From NCBI GenBank assembly GCA_020402865.1, contig JADBYT010000010.1, positions 124,001-188,000 on the forward strand: 64,000 nucleotides of DNA, written 5' to 3'. The stretch comes from Bacteroidota bacterium. GTDB lineage: Bacteria > Bacteroidota > Bacteroidia > Palsa-965. Positions within the stretch are counted from its first letter, which is position 1. Each line of letters begins with the position of its first letter. Position numbers and translations under genes: made by a program. The notes under the pieces are model-generated. The model saw only the letters and a list, made by a program, of their open reading frames with translations. It was not told the origin of the DNA and made no database searches. Below are positions 16,086 through 25,011 of this stretch, piece after piece.

Positions 16086-17531
16086 TTACTCCAACAGTTG
16101 CACATTACTTCTCACCAATGCACCTTTCATGCCGGCCACATTCACTTCACGCAAAACTGTTCCGAACCTCATCCATTTTTCCGCATCGCCACCCAGCAGT
16201 AACAGTGTACCGTGGTGAGCGGCATTCACTCTGTCCCGGCGGCGTTCATATTCGGGGATGACGAAAAACGGCGGCCTTTTCATGCGTATTTCGGTGAAGT
16301 GAAAAAGCAGTTGCTGATCGCCCACCCACACCGGATAGCCGAGGCCGAGCACCTGATTTGCTTTTTCTTTCCGGATGAATTGAATGAGCTGATCAGACTG
16401 TTTTTGCAGTGTGTTAATATGTATAATACGCAGCGGCAACTCCGGCGATTGAGATTTTGCATCGGGAGCACCGATTGAAAAAAAAGCCGCAATTGTGCAT
16501 ACACTAAACACCGACAATGCCGCGCGCGGCGGCAGTTTTACGCGTTCGGCCAGCACACCGGCCAAGAGCGGCAATGCCAGCCACATGCGCGTAAAGGCAT
16601 AGTGCAGATGTTCGCGGCCGTCGTGCAGTTTATTGATGCCCAGCGAGCACACCAGCACCAGCACCACAGCCGCAAGTGCAAACAGCAAACTGCGCCGCTG
16701 CTGATATATGCACAGCCATGCCAGCAGTGCCGCCAAAGGCAGCAGCAGCCACAAAGCCGCATTGCCCGGCACAATCCAGCGCAGCCACTGGCTCACATGC
16801 TGCAGCCCTTCTGCAAAGTAGCCGGCCGTCCATTGCAGGCTCCAGTTCGGATGCAACAATCCGCCCGGCTGCTGCTGCGCCGCCTGCGTAATGAAATAAT
16901 GCACAGCAAAAACCGGCGCCGCAGCCGCCACATGCCAGAGGTAAAACGCCAATCGCCTGAAATGCGGCCAGCCTTCCACAATAAACACGGCCACTGCAAG
17001 CGGGAGCGTATTTGCATTTACACACAACCCCGCTGCCAGCAGCATGCCCGAAAGCAGCCAGCGCAACCATTCGCGCTTCAGTTGCTGCAACGGCGGCCAG
17101 AGTGCAAAAAGGAACAGTCCGTTTACAAAGCCGCGCGGCATGGCCGTAATAATATACCAGCCCGAAGGCAGCAGCAGCGGCACCAGCAGCCAGAGCAAAG
17201 CACCGCCATTGCGCCCTGCTTTACGCGCATACCACGCAAACGCCAGAAAAGGCAGCAGCGCCATAAAAGCAGTAACCACAGGCAGCACATACACCGGCGA
17301 AAGCCCTGCCTTTACCGGTAAAGCTGCCAGCCACGGCTCCACGAAATAATTGTAATCCTGCCCGTAAACAAATGCCGGAATACCTGTTCCCCGTGCAAGA
17401 TCGTGTGCTGCAAGCCAGTAAAGCGACTGATCGTTATCGGTAATATGCAGGTTATAGTGCCAAAGCTCCGCCCCGCTGCGCAGCAGCAGCAACACCAGTA
17501 ATGGCCAGAATAACCTGCGGTAATTCAGCAT
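16086..17531 (-). CDS. Polytopic membrane protein, GT-C glycosyltransferase-like
   Basis: The 481-residue protein has about ten hydrophobic segments in its first 350 residues and a soluble tail of some 130. An N-terminal loop between helices 1 and 2 holds DNDQSLYWLAAHDLARG and FVYGQDYNYFVEPWLAALP. This resembles the acidic loop of dolichyl/undecaprenyl-phosphate-sugar mannosyltransferases of the GT39/PMT type, which act on the periplasmic face. The family assignment is by pattern and not firm. It is leucine- and tryptophan-rich and GC-rich. Its stop lies 19 bases before the ATG of the small toxin-partner gene, so read-through into that pair is possible. Confidence 0.65.
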   Translation of the reverse strand: MLNYRRLFWPLLVLLLLRSGAELWHYNLHITDNDQSLYWLAAHDLARGTGIPAFVYGQDYNYFVEPWLAALPVKAGLSPVYVLPVVTAFMALLPFLAFAWYARKAGRNGGALLWLLVPLLLPSGWYIITAMPRGFVNGLFLFALWPPLQQLKREWLRWLLSGMLLAAGLCVNANTLPLAVAVFIVEGWPHFRRLAFYLWHVAAAAPVFAVHYFITQAAQQQPGGLLHPNWSLQWTAGYFAEGLQHVSQWLRWIVPGNAALWLLLPLAALLAWLCIYQQRRSLLFALAAVVLVLVCSLGINKLHDGREHLHYAFTRMWLALPLLAGVLAERVKLPPRAALSVFSVCTIAAFFSIGAPDAKSQSPELPLRIIHINTLQKQSDQLIQFIRKEKANQVLGLGYPVWVGDQQLLFHFTEIRMKRPPFFVIPEYERRRDRVNAAHHGTLLLLGGDAEKWMRFGTVLREVNVAGMKGALVRSNVQLLE

Positions 17532-17644
17532 CTTAGAGCCAATGAATGAAAAACAGGTAAAAATACGTATGTCGCCCGACCGGGAAAAAAGGATTTTTGC
17601 TTCAAGCTGAACTTTCCGGTGTAAAGCTTTTTAAACCCCGAACG

Positions 17645-17677
17645 AAAAAGGTGTCTGACCCCACAGACACCTTTTTT
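17645..17677 (-). terminator. Terminator after the NarL-type regulator
   Basis: AAAAAGGTGTCTG (17645-17657) and CAGACACCTTTTTT (17664-17677) pair over 13 bases with a 6-nt loop. Both strands have T-runs after the stem. It lies 22 bases beyond the response-regulator stop on the minus strand. Confidence 0.85.
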
Positions 17678-17698
17678 AATTTTCTACACCCGCAGCAA

Positions 17699-18379
17699 TT
17701 ACAATTCCGGCTCCACAATACGGTTACGCACGGCAAACATCACCAGTCCGGCGGCATTTTTCGATCCTGTTTTTTCGAGCAGGTTGTTTCTGTGTCCTTC
17801 TACGGTGCGCACACTGAGGAAGAGTTTTTCGGCAATTTCGGCGGCGGTAAATTCCTGGCAGATGAGCTGGAGGATTTCTATTTCGCGTGCGGTTAAGCCG
17901 GCCGGAGCTGCCAGTGTTTTTTCGCGCATGCGGGTTTTGCTTTGCGTACCTGTGCGCATAGCTTGCAGGGTAAGATCGTTAAAATAAAAATCGTGTTCAG
18001 TCACAAAGCGAATGGCCCGGCCGAGTTCATCGGGTTCCACCGTTTTAAGAAGATAACCGTTTACGCCCTGTTCTACAAAGTGAATAATAAAACGTTCTTC
18101 ATTATGCACGGTGAGCACGATAATTTTCATATCGGGTGCCATGTTGCGCAAGTGGCGTATGGCTTCGATGCCATTCATTACCGGCATGTTAAGATCGAGC
18201 AGCAGCACATCGGGCATGTGTTCCATATTACGGAGCTGCTCAAGCAATTCCTTCCCGTTGCTGGCTTCACTCACCACCTTCAGCCCGGGTTGTTCTTCGA
18301 TGAGTGAAATGAGACCGCGACGAAACAAAAGATGATCGTCGGCAATCATTACGCGGATGCTTTGGCTTGCTGTATTCAT
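17699..18379 (-). CDS. NarL/LuxR-family response regulator
   Basis: The 226-residue protein has a receiver domain with the acidic pair in MIADDH, phosphoacceptor Asp62 in LLLDLNMP and the conserved Lys in GYLLKT. A linker leads to a C-terminal LuxR helix-turn-helix (GLTAREIEILQLICQEFTAAEIAEKLFLSVRTVEGH). It should bind DNA as a dimer when phosphorylated. Its ATG overlaps the stop of the kinase gene upstream (TAATG), so the two are a cognate pair translated together. A strong terminator follows. Confidence 0.93.
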   Translation of the reverse strand: MNTASQSIRVMIADDHLLFRRGLISLIEEQPGLKVVSEASNGKELLEQLRNMEHMPDVLLLDLNMPVMNGIEAIRHLRNMAPDMKIIVLTVHNEERFIIHFVEQGVNGYLLKTVEPDELGRAIRFVTEHDFYFNDLTLQAMRTGTQSKTRMREKTLAAPAGLTAREIEILQLICQEFTAAEIAEKLFLSVRTVEGHRNNLLEKTGSKNAAGLVMFAVRNRIVEPEL

Positions 18380-19161
18380 TATTCTGGCAATTGAACGGTT
18401 ACCTGTGTTCCTTTACCGGGAGCAGTTACTACTTCCCATTTTCCGGCAAGCATCTGCACACGGCTTTCCATATTTTTTAGTCCGAGTCCGTGCTTAATCG
18501 CGTCAGGATTGAAGCCGGCGCCATTGTCGCGGTAATAGAGTTCCACACCTTGTTTCCCGGGCCCAAGCCGCACTTCAATTTCGCTTGCGCCGCTGTGTTT
18601 TACGGCATTGCCAAGCAGTTCCTGAAGAATGCGGTAAAGCATAAGTTCGTGTGTTTTATCGCTAAGTGTTAAATCAGTATCGCCGTTAAAAGTAATACTA
18701 ATCCGGGTTACTGATTCAGTACGCTTGCAAAGTTCACTTGCCGCATAGCCCAGTCCGAACACTTCAAGCCCTGGAGGCAACAGGTCGTAGGCAATACGCC
18801 GTACACTCTGCACAGCCGAGTCAACCACTTCTTTTCCTGTGCCGGCAATTTCCTGTAATTCAACCGCCTGCGGATTACCGCCAAGCCGGCTAAGCTGCAT
18901 ACGTAATGCAGAAAGCGCCCCTCCGATTTCGTCGTGAAGATCTTGCGCAAAGCGGCGGCGTTCATTCTCAACCGCCTGCAGCACACTTTCAAGTAAACGG
19001 CGCTGATGATCGGCTTCGAGTGCATACACTTCGGCCTGCCTGCGCAAATTACGCCGGTGATAAAACACAATGAACAGTATGAGCGTGCACGAAAGCACGA
19101 GCATAATCAATGTGCCCGCAAAGAGGGTGACGTAAATGGTGTCGGCTGCCGTGTTGGCCAT
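18379..19161 (-). CDS. Membrane-bound sensor histidine kinase (HisKA_3 / NarX-like)
   Basis: The 260-residue kinase has one membrane helix (about 9-34), a short coiled coil, and the HisKA_3 dimerisation domain with His76 in FAQDLHDEIGGALS. An HATPase_c domain follows with ELLGNAVKHSGA and DNGAGFNP, then the GLGLKNMESR G2 box. It has almost no extracytoplasmic part, so it must sense through the membrane or a partner. Its first 55 bases overlap the end of the upstream membrane-protein gene in another frame, which points to that protein as the sensory partner. It phosphorylates the regulator encoded next. Confidence 0.92.
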   Translation of the reverse strand: MANTAADTIYVTLFAGTLIMLVLSCTLILFIVFYHRRNLRRQAEVYALEADHQRRLLESVLQAVENERRRFAQDLHDEIGGALSALRMQLSRLGGNPQAVELQEIAGTGKEVVDSAVQSVRRIAYDLLPPGLEVFGLGYAASELCKRTESVTRISITFNGDTDLTLSDKTHELMLYRILQELLGNAVKHSGASEIEVRLGPGKQGVELYYRDNGAGFNPDAIKHGLGLKNMESRVQMLAGKWEVVTAPGKGTQVTVQLPE

Positions 19162-19808
19162 AGCGCAGCGGTTAAAAAAATGTAGTGAATAATCAGTATC
19201 AAATCATGAAATGCCCAACTTATGGTGAACACTTTCGAAGACATTATCAGTACGTCCCCACTCATCAGGAACACGAAAAAACAGGCTGAAAAATAAAACA
19301 TCAGTGCCGTGCTGATCCAAAACATCGGAATACTGTAAAGCGGTGTTTTTGCTTCTTCATTGAATAGCAGCCGGTAGAAATATCCAATTACAAACAGCAC
19401 AATAATGAGGCTTTCGGCAGCGCGGGCATAACCATTAAACATCCAGATAGACTGAATAAAAAGTGAGTTGATTATACTGCCACATAAAAAGAGCAGTGTA
19501 ACAGTAAGCCAGATCTGATGATGGATTTTTTTTCTGATAAACTGCCTGAACAGTAGGGCGATAAGTAAAAACTGCAGCAGCGTATAAATATGCAATATGG
19601 GAAGATTATTTTCGGGATTTATTTCGTGCATGATACCGGCAGCTATTTCGGTAAGTACAGCCAGGAAAATATAGGCTGCAATCATTTTCTGCTCAATACG
19701 CATATCACGTTTAACCCCCCAGACATAAATAGCCGTAACAAACGGCACAAGCACAAACCACGCGGCCAGCTCCATAATAAAGCGAACCAGTTCGTCAGGT
19801 ATGTACAT
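19107..19808 (-). CDS. Multi-pass membrane protein, likely sensory partner of the kinase
   Basis: The 233-residue product has about seven hydrophobic segments, for example FIMELAAWFVLVPFVTAIYVW, MIAAYIFLAVLTEIAAGI and a final ILIIHYIFLTAAL, with short loops. It resembles the membrane proteins that precede two-component genes in many Bacteroidota, but I know no named function. The C-terminal TRQPTPFTSPSLRAH tail is read from the 55-bp overlap with the kinase gene. The overlap makes coupled expression nearly certain. The small gene at 19840 lies 31 bases upstream in the same direction. Confidence 0.75.
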   Translation of the reverse strand: MYIPDELVRFIMELAAWFVLVPFVTAIYVWGVKRDMRIEQKMIAAYIFLAVLTEIAAGIMHEINPENNLPILHIYTLLQFLLIALLFRQFIRKKIHHQIWLTVTLLFLCGSIINSLFIQSIWMFNGYARAAESLIIVLFVIGYFYRLLFNEEAKTPLYSIPMFWISTALMFYFSACFFVFLMSGDVLIMSSKVFTISWAFHDLILIIHYIFLTAALWPTRQPTPFTSPSLRAH

Positions 19809-19839
19809 GTGCCGTTTGAATTAGGTAATTATTTGTGCC

Positions 19840-20226
19840 TTATTCAGGGCACGAAACTGCCGCCGGATTCAGCATGGGGCTGTTATTCTGGTCGCAAACC
19901 GTGGGACAGGGTTTTGCAAAATCCCAAATTCCGGAAGCTGTCGGATTTGTAGCATCCACAATATCATTTCCGTTTGAATCAACACCCACAATCATACCAT
20001 CAAATTGTGTGGAGCCATCGCTATTGGTACGGATGCCAAAATAAATCCGGAATGCTACAGCCTGATCACCGAGGTTTTGTACATCGGCCATATCAAAGCG
20101 CAGTGCACGTGTACCTTTTAATTCGGGATTGGCAGCAAGGAAATTAATCCATGCCTGAAGCATTGGTTTTGCTGCAGTTGCACTATCAGGGTTCTGACTT
20201 GGGGGGCAAAAAGGAATTTGACTCAT
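19840..20226 (-). CDS. Small conserved protein of the signalling cassette
   Basis: The ATG at 20226 gives 128 residues; an upstream ATG at 20319 would add 31 residues of hydrophobic sequence that looks like chance. The protein begins MSQIPFCPPSQNPDSA and has an IYFGIR strand, an acidic VGVDSNGNDIVD loop reminiscent of calcium-binding loops, and a Cys-rich end (KPCPTVCDQNNSP, VSCPE). I recall similar small proteins beside multi-pass membrane proteins in Bacteroidota but no assigned role. No signal peptide is present with this start. It is probably the first gene of the four-gene cassette. Confidence 0.65.
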   Translation of the reverse strand: MSQIPFCPPSQNPDSATAAKPMLQAWINFLAANPELKGTRALRFDMADVQNLGDQAVAFRIYFGIRTNSDGSTQFDGMIVGVDSNGNDIVDATNPTASGIWDFAKPCPTVCDQNNSPMLNPAAVSCPE

Positions 20227-20340
20227 TTTGGGTTCGTTTTTGTTTAGGTTAATGAGGGCAAGATACCAGACAGATGCGTAAAATAAAAGTGAAAACAATA
20301 AACAGGCAGAAATACCCAATAATCACCCCGCTTATCAACA

Positions 20341-20374
20341 AAAATCCCGTCTGATATACACCAGACGGGATTTT
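20341..20374 (-). terminator. Terminator of the transhydrogenase operon
   Basis: AAAATCCCGTCTG (20341-20353) and CAGACGGGATTTT (20362-20374) pair over 13 bases around an 8-nt loop. It begins 19 bases beyond the pntB stop on the minus strand. Confidence 0.85.
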
Positions 20375-20392
20375 GAAAAGGTTATGTAATGA

Positions 20393-21817
20393 TTAATCCA
20401 TTGTTTTGAGTTCGGCCACCAGTTCGGTGAGGGCTTTCTTGGCATCGCCGAAAAACATGGAACACTTCTGATCGTAGAAAAGCAGGTTGTCGATACCGGC
20501 ATAACCGGCACTCATTGAACGTTTGTTTACTACAATATGTTTGGCGCGATCCACTTCGAGAATGGGCATGCCGTAAATGGGCGATGCAGGATCAGTTTTG
20601 GCGGCTGGATTTACCACATCGTTTGCACCTACTACCAGCACTACGTCGGTTTGCTCAAACTCGGGGTTAATATCGTCCATTTCCACCAGCTTTTCGTAGG
20701 CCACATTCGACTCGGCCAGCAGTACGTTCATGTGTCCGGGCATACGGCCGGCTACGGGGTGAATAGCGTATTTCACTTCCACACCGCGCTCTTCGAGCAG
20801 CATTTCAAGTTCGTGAATAATATGCTGCGCCTGTGCTACAGCAAGACCGTAGCCGGGAACGATTACTACTTTTTTCGAGTAGTTCATCATCACGGCAAGG
20901 TCGGAAACGCCCACATCCTTGATGCTGCCCTTTACTTCCGAACCGCCGCCAGCAGTGGCACCGCCGCCACCGAACGCGCCGAAGATTACGTTGCTGAGCG
21001 GGCGGTTCATGGCTTTGCACATTTCGAGTGTGAGCAGCGTACCGGCCGAACCTACGAGGATACCGCCGGTGAGCATTACATAGTTATCGTAAAGGAAACC
21101 GCCAAAAGCCGCAGCCAGACCGGTAAACGAGTTGAGCAGCGAAATTACTACCGGCATATCGGCGCCGCCAATGGGCACTGTAAACAAAATACCATACACC
21201 AGTGCTACTGCAAAAAGTGCATACAGCATCATATGTCCGGCAGGCGAGGCATACACCATCCAGCCCGCAAACGCAACAACACCAACCATTACAATGGTGT
21301 TGATGATGTTGTATGCAGGCAGGCGTATAGGTTTGTTCATGGTACCATTGAGCTTGAGGTATGCAATAATGGAGCCCGAAAACGATACACTGCCAATGAC
21401 CATGCCGGCAATAATGGCAATAAGCGCACCGGTCTGATTCATGTTGTGTTCGTATTCCATCAGTCCGATGAGTGCCGCGCAGGCACCACCCATGCCGTTA
21501 AACATCGACACGAGTTCGGGCATTTTGGTCATCTGTACTTTCTTGGCCGTCATCCAGCCAATTACCGTACCCAGGCCAATAGCACCGAAAATTAAACCAT
21601 AAACAGTGGGCGAAACCGGCGTTGCGGTGGGCACACCGTCAATCACCTCCACTTTATTCTCGTGCAGGAAAATTGTGCCGAGAATAGCGATAATCATACC
21701 GGCGGCACCCACGAGGTTACCACGGCGGGCGGTTTTGGCGTTGCCCATCATTTTCATACCAATGATGAACGTTACCGAACCGATGAGATAACAAATCTCT
21801 AAAAGATGATGTTTCAT
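20393..21817 (-). CDS. pntB: NAD(P) transhydrogenase subunit beta
   Basis: The 474-residue protein has eight or nine membrane helices in its first 270 residues. The soluble NADP(H)-binding domain III follows, with VIVPGYGLAVAQAQH, YAIHPVAGRMPGHMNVLLAE, VVLVVGANDVVNPAA and a late KRSMSAGYAG. These are hallmark PntB motifs. With the alpha subunits it couples proton entry across the inner membrane to hydride transfer from NADH to NADP+, making NADPH. It is the last gene of a three-gene operon; 19 bases separate it from the small membrane subunit. The length fits the family. Confidence 0.95.
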   Translation of the reverse strand: MKHHLLEICYLIGSVTFIIGMKMMGNAKTARRGNLVGAAGMIIAILGTIFLHENKVEVIDGVPTATPVSPTVYGLIFGAIGLGTVIGWMTAKKVQMTKMPELVSMFNGMGGACAALIGLMEYEHNMNQTGALIAIIAGMVIGSVSFSGSIIAYLKLNGTMNKPIRLPAYNIINTIVMVGVVAFAGWMVYASPAGHMMLYALFAVALVYGILFTVPIGGADMPVVISLLNSFTGLAAAFGGFLYDNYVMLTGGILVGSAGTLLTLEMCKAMNRPLSNVIFGAFGGGGATAGGGSEVKGSIKDVGVSDLAVMMNYSKKVVIVPGYGLAVAQAQHIIHELEMLLEERGVEVKYAIHPVAGRMPGHMNVLLAESNVAYEKLVEMDDINPEFEQTDVVLVVGANDVVNPAAKTDPASPIYGMPILEVDRAKHIVVNKRSMSAGYAGIDNLLFYDQKCSMFFGDAKKALTELVAELKTMD

Positions 21818-21836
21818 ACTTGCTGGTGTGGGCAGA

Positions 21837-22145
21837 TTACTTTTTCTTTTTAAACATTTCGAGCATTCGGTCTGTCACCACAAATCCGCCCACAACGTTA
21901 AGTGTTCCCAGCAGTACGGCCAGCGTGCCGAGAATGAGTGCAAGAATATTATCGGGATTTACATTGAGCATTACATGAATGGCTCCTACGATAACCACGC
22001 CGTGAATTGCGTTGGCGCCCGACATGAGCGGTGTGTGCAGTACGGTGGGTACACCACCTATTACTTCCACACCCACGAAGATGGAAAGGACCACAAAATA
22101 GATCATTTCCTTGTACTCGTTGATGAAATTGAGAATTGTTTCCAT
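21837..22145 (-). CDS. NAD(P) transhydrogenase subunit alpha, membrane part (PntA2/PntAB)
   Basis: This 102-residue protein has three hydrophobic segments, including MIYFVVLSIFVGVEVIGGVP, and a charged KKKK end. It contains TVLHTPLMSGANAIHGVVIVGA, the signature of the small membrane part of a split alpha subunit. In organisms such as Rhodospirillum this piece is encoded separately from the NAD(H)-binding part, as here. It completes the proton channel with PntB. Confidence 0.93.
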   Translation of the reverse strand: METILNFINEYKEMIYFVVLSIFVGVEVIGGVPTVLHTPLMSGANAIHGVVIVGAIHVMLNVNPDNILALILGTLAVLLGTLNVVGGFVVTDRMLEMFKKKK

Positions 22146-22165
22146 ACTTATACGGTGTGTTGAGA

Positions 22166-23296
22166 TCAGGCGTTTACGGGTTTCTGTACCGAGGGATGAA
22201 CGGCCGCACCATTATGTACGATAAGCGAGCCTTTGGTAATTTCCTCGTCCATTTCCCACTTGAATGCATCTTTATCGGCCAGATGCAGCAGCAGTGTCTG
22301 TATGTTGCGGGCATAAAGATCGCTGGCGTTCATGGGCAGCAGCGACGGGATGTTGCTTTCTCCGATAATGGTAACGCCGTCTTTTACGATGGTTTTATTC
22401 ATTTCGCTGCCTACTACGTTACCGCCCTGCTCCACGGCCATGTCGAGAATAACAGAGCCGAAGCGCATGCTTTTTACCATTTCTTCGGTAACCAGCACGG
22501 GCGCTTTACGTCCGGGAATGAGTGCCGTGGTAATTACGATGTCGGCTTCCTTAACGTGTTTGGCCACGAGTTCCTGCTGCATTTTGAGGAATTCTTCGGA
22601 AACGCCTTTCACGTAGCCGCCTTCGATTTTGATGGAGGCATCGCCTTTTACTTCGATGAATTTACCGCCGAGCGATTCGACCTGTTCTTTGGTTTCGGGG
22701 CGGATGTCGGTTACTTCCACCACAGCGCCGAGGCGTTTTGCGGTGGCGATGGCCTGCAAACCTGCCACGCCGGCACCAAAAATTACCACTTTAGCCGGAC
22801 GAATGGTTCCGGCGGCGGTGGTCATCATGGGCAGAATTTTGCCAATAGTGTCGGCGCAAAGCAGCACGGCTTTGTATCCGGCAAGGTTGGCCTGAGAGCT
22901 GAGCGCATCCATTTTCTGCGCACGGGAAATACGCGGCACGGCATCCATGGAGAATGCCGAAATACCGGCTTTGGCACAGGCCTCAACAAGCTCAGGATTA
23001 GTGGCGGCCCACATGAATGAAATAAGAATGGCGCCGCGCTTCATTTGCGCAATTTCAGCCGGAGCGGGTGCATTTACGCTCAGCACCACATCAGCCTGCG
23101 GCAGCAGTTCGGTTTTGCTGTTTACAATGGCTGCACCGGCAGCGGTGTAGGCTGCATCGGCAAAAAACGAGGCCGTACCGGCACCCGTTTCTATGCTCAC
23201 TTCAAAGCCTCGTTTTACAAGGTCTTTCACCACATCGGGCGTAATCGCCACTCGGTTTTCCTTGAATTTGGTCTCTTTCGGAACTGCAAGTTTCAT
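22166..23296 (-). CDS. NAD(P) transhydrogenase subunit alpha, NAD-binding part (PntA1/PntAA)
   Basis: The 376-residue soluble subunit begins MKLAVPKETKFKENRVAITP, the alanine-dehydrogenase/PntA start. It has the RAQKMDALSSQANLAGYKAVL block, and the Rossmann motif VVIFGAGVAGLQAIATAKRLGA binds NAD(H). The length fits the split form, which lacks the membrane helices carried by the next gene. It is the first gene of the pnt operon, 20 bases ahead of the second. The upstream 213 bases contain no other gene. Confidence 0.94.
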   Translation of the reverse strand: MKLAVPKETKFKENRVAITPDVVKDLVKRGFEVSIETGAGTASFFADAAYTAAGAAIVNSKTELLPQADVVLSVNAPAPAEIAQMKRGAILISFMWAATNPELVEACAKAGISAFSMDAVPRISRAQKMDALSSQANLAGYKAVLLCADTIGKILPMMTTAAGTIRPAKVVIFGAGVAGLQAIATAKRLGAVVEVTDIRPETKEQVESLGGKFIEVKGDASIKIEGGYVKGVSEEFLKMQQELVAKHVKEADIVITTALIPGRKAPVLVTEEMVKSMRFGSVILDMAVEQGGNVVGSEMNKTIVKDGVTIIGESNIPSLLPMNASDLYARNIQTLLLHLADKDAFKWEMDEEITKGSLIVHNGAAVHPSVQKPVNA

Positions 23297-23509
23297 GTCT
23301 GAAATTTGGTTGGTCCTGTGGTTCGGGAACAGGACGGCCGAAAGTACGATTTTTTACGGGTTTGACAATGTAGCCACACGCATTACGATTGATTAGCCGG
23401 GAGTTTATAGTACTGAAAATCAAACCAATCGATAAAACAGGCGATGAATTAACAACGATCATCGTACTTTCACCTTACCGGAAAAATACTGCAATCTGAT
23501 TTTCAGGCC

Positions 23510-23776
23510 ATGAACTACAGCAAAGAAATTGCCAGCCATCTGCATCAGGTACACAACGGCGGTAACTGGACTTCATCAAACGTAAAAGACATCCTCAGTA
23601 CAATTACCTGGCAGCAGGCCGTTGCCCGTGCATGAAGCTGCAACAGTATTGCGGCGCTTGTGTTTCACATCAACTATTACATTGCTGAGGTAACAAAGGT
23701 ATTGCAGGGCCAGCCGCTTGTGGAGCATACACACTATCATCTGGGGCAGATTGCAATTTTGAAGAAGTTGGTGTGA
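23510..23776 (+). pseudogene. Decayed DinB-like (DUF1572-type) gene
   Basis: From ATG 23510 the reading MNYSKEIASHLHQVHNGGNW is followed by TSSNVKDILSTITWQQA, the opening of a DinB-like metal-binding protein common in Bacteroidota. A TGA at 23633-23635 interrupts it, then the same frame continues NSIAALVFHINYYIAEVTKVL. The text then jumps from QGQPL straight to VEHTHYHLGQIAILKKLV, the family's C-terminus. About 50-60 central residues are therefore missing as well. A nonsense change plus an in-frame deletion mark it as a pseudogene; a sequencing error would not explain the deletion. Confidence 0.75.
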
Positions 23777-23840
23777 GATGAAAAAATGCTTTTCGCAGTC
23801 AAAAGACAAACCGTTGGTGCATCACCGAGTTGTAAATAGA

Positions 23841-23873
23841 ATAAGGTTGCCCGAAAATTCCGGACAACCTTAT
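23841..23873 (-). terminator. Terminator of the XRE cassette
   Basis: ATAAGGTTGCCCG (23841-23853) pairs with CGGACAACCTTAT (23861-23873) with one mismatch and a 7-nt loop. It lies 36 bases beyond the stop of the 222-residue gene on the minus strand. The T-run is weak. Confidence 0.7.
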
Positions 23874-23908
23874 CAAAATTGCATACTTCAATACGATATC
23901 ATTACCCT

Positions 23909-24577
23909 TTACGCCATCGTACAGTAATAGTAAATAGCTGTTCCTGAAGCTGCTCCTGAAAGAATTCCGCCAGGTCCTACAAGCACTCCTCCAAGAAGCC
24001 CTCCTACACAATCTGCTAACACATGCTGCCATTTTATTTTTTTTGCAGCAACGTCGTCGGGGTTTAAATTTGTTTGCGCCCAGAAAAGACTGTATCTCGC
24101 TATTGCGGTAGTTGCCAGAACAATTTGATTATTCGTCGAAACTTCTTTAATAATATTCATCTCCAGACTATAGGCACGCGTGATTGCCTGAGACACCAAA
24201 TTTGCATCATCAAGTGCAATACCATCAGTCAGATTATCAAAAAATGCAATAAGTATTTGCTGATCCTGAGTTGAAATATTGATATTCTCAATTATCGGCT
24301 TATAGTTTTCAAAATCTGCATCAGAGTATAATCCGTTATACCCGTACACGGTGTCTAAAAAACCAAGCCCGTTTGAAAATCCCCAATAATACTGGGTGAG
24401 TTCATTCACTTTTTCCTTAATGAATTCCTGACGAGCGTGAAGATCTGAAATCGCGATAATCTCGGTCCCAAAATTATGAGACAGGCTGCTCATTATGAAA
24501 TTATGATTAATCCCGATATACTCATAAGGATTATTCAGGTTAGCTGGATTCGTAAGAATAGTTTTAAACTTTTGCAT
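23909..24577 (-). CDS. Unrecognised protein with glycine-rich membrane-active-like C-terminus
   Basis: The 222-residue product has no N-terminal signal peptide. Residues 1-185 are mainly helical and acidic. The last 40 residues change character: an ADCVGGLLGGVLVGPGG stretch with small residues every three to four positions, then YYYCTMA. This Gly-zipper end is like those of some bacteriocins and small pore-forming or lipoprotein tails. I know no family for the whole protein. It lies 26 bases after the 135-residue gene and in the same direction. AT content is higher than in neighbours, so this region may be horizontally acquired. Confidence 0.6.
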   Translation of the reverse strand: MQKFKTILTNPANLNNPYEYIGINHNFIMSSLSHNFGTEIIAISDLHARQEFIKEKVNELTQYYWGFSNGLGFLDTVYGYNGLYSDADFENYKPIIENINISTQDQQILIAFFDNLTDGIALDDANLVSQAITRAYSLEMNIIKEVSTNNQIVLATTAIARYSLFWAQTNLNPDDVAAKKIKWQHVLADCVGGLLGGVLVGPGGILSGAASGTAIYYYCTMA

Positions 24578-24603
24578 ATCATGGCTTTTTAGAAAATGAA
24601 TAA

Positions 24604-25011
24604 TTACTCAACTACTTTCACATCTACAATTACATAACCGTTGGAGAAACGGTTATCATACTGTACCGGATAGGAATTTGCTAAAACTGTTATGCCTGTG
24701 CATTGCAGCGGAAGAACATATTCCTGGCAAACTTCAGTATCACCCTCCTGTCCGTTCATAAAAACGTCATTCCCGGAAGGTAATTTATCATTGAACACAA
24801 TTGCCATTTGAATACCTGATGCTCCTTCATTGGTTTCACTGGGCTGGTAAAGCGTTATACTTATTTTATCTCCCAGCCAGGGCTGATCGGGCGGATAGGC
24901 AATTAAACAACCGCCTAGGCCTGGCTCACATCCACCGAACTGAATTTTGTGCCCGATAATACAATCGGGCTTTAATGAGGTTTGTCCTGAAAAAAGTCCT
25001 GATGCTAACAT
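24604..25011 (-). CDS. Unrecognised small protein of the XRE cassette
   Basis: The 135-residue protein begins MLASGLFSGQTSLKPDCIIG without a signal peptide. It is strand-rich with five cysteines (CIIG, GGCEPGLGGCL, VCQEY, LQCTG) and ends in VIVDVKVVE. The composition suggests a compact beta-sandwich. No family is recognised. It is followed after 26 bases by the glycine-rich-tail gene and preceded after 71 bases by the XRE regulator gene, all in one direction, suggesting one unit. Confidence 0.6.
   Translation of the reverse strand: MLASGLFSGQTSLKPDCIIGHKIQFGGCEPGLGGCLIAYPPDQPWLGDKISITLYQPSETNEGASGIQMAIVFNDKLPSGNDVFMNGQEGDTEVCQEYVLPLQCTGITVLANSYPVQYDNRFSNGYVIVDVKVVE

Noticed and set aside
19107-19161. 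Frameshift joining the membrane protein and kinase into one gene
   Set aside because: Each gene has its own ATG and complete domains; the 55-bp overlap is in different frames without a slippery site seen.
20537-23020. Long plus-strand frames opposite pntB and pntA1
   Set aside because: Antisense shadows of well-conserved genes, rich in His and Tyr without any domain.
23576-24032. Short minus-strand frames over the DinB remnant and its flank
   Set aside because: No conserved pattern; they overlap the pseudogene and the terminator of the XRE cassette.
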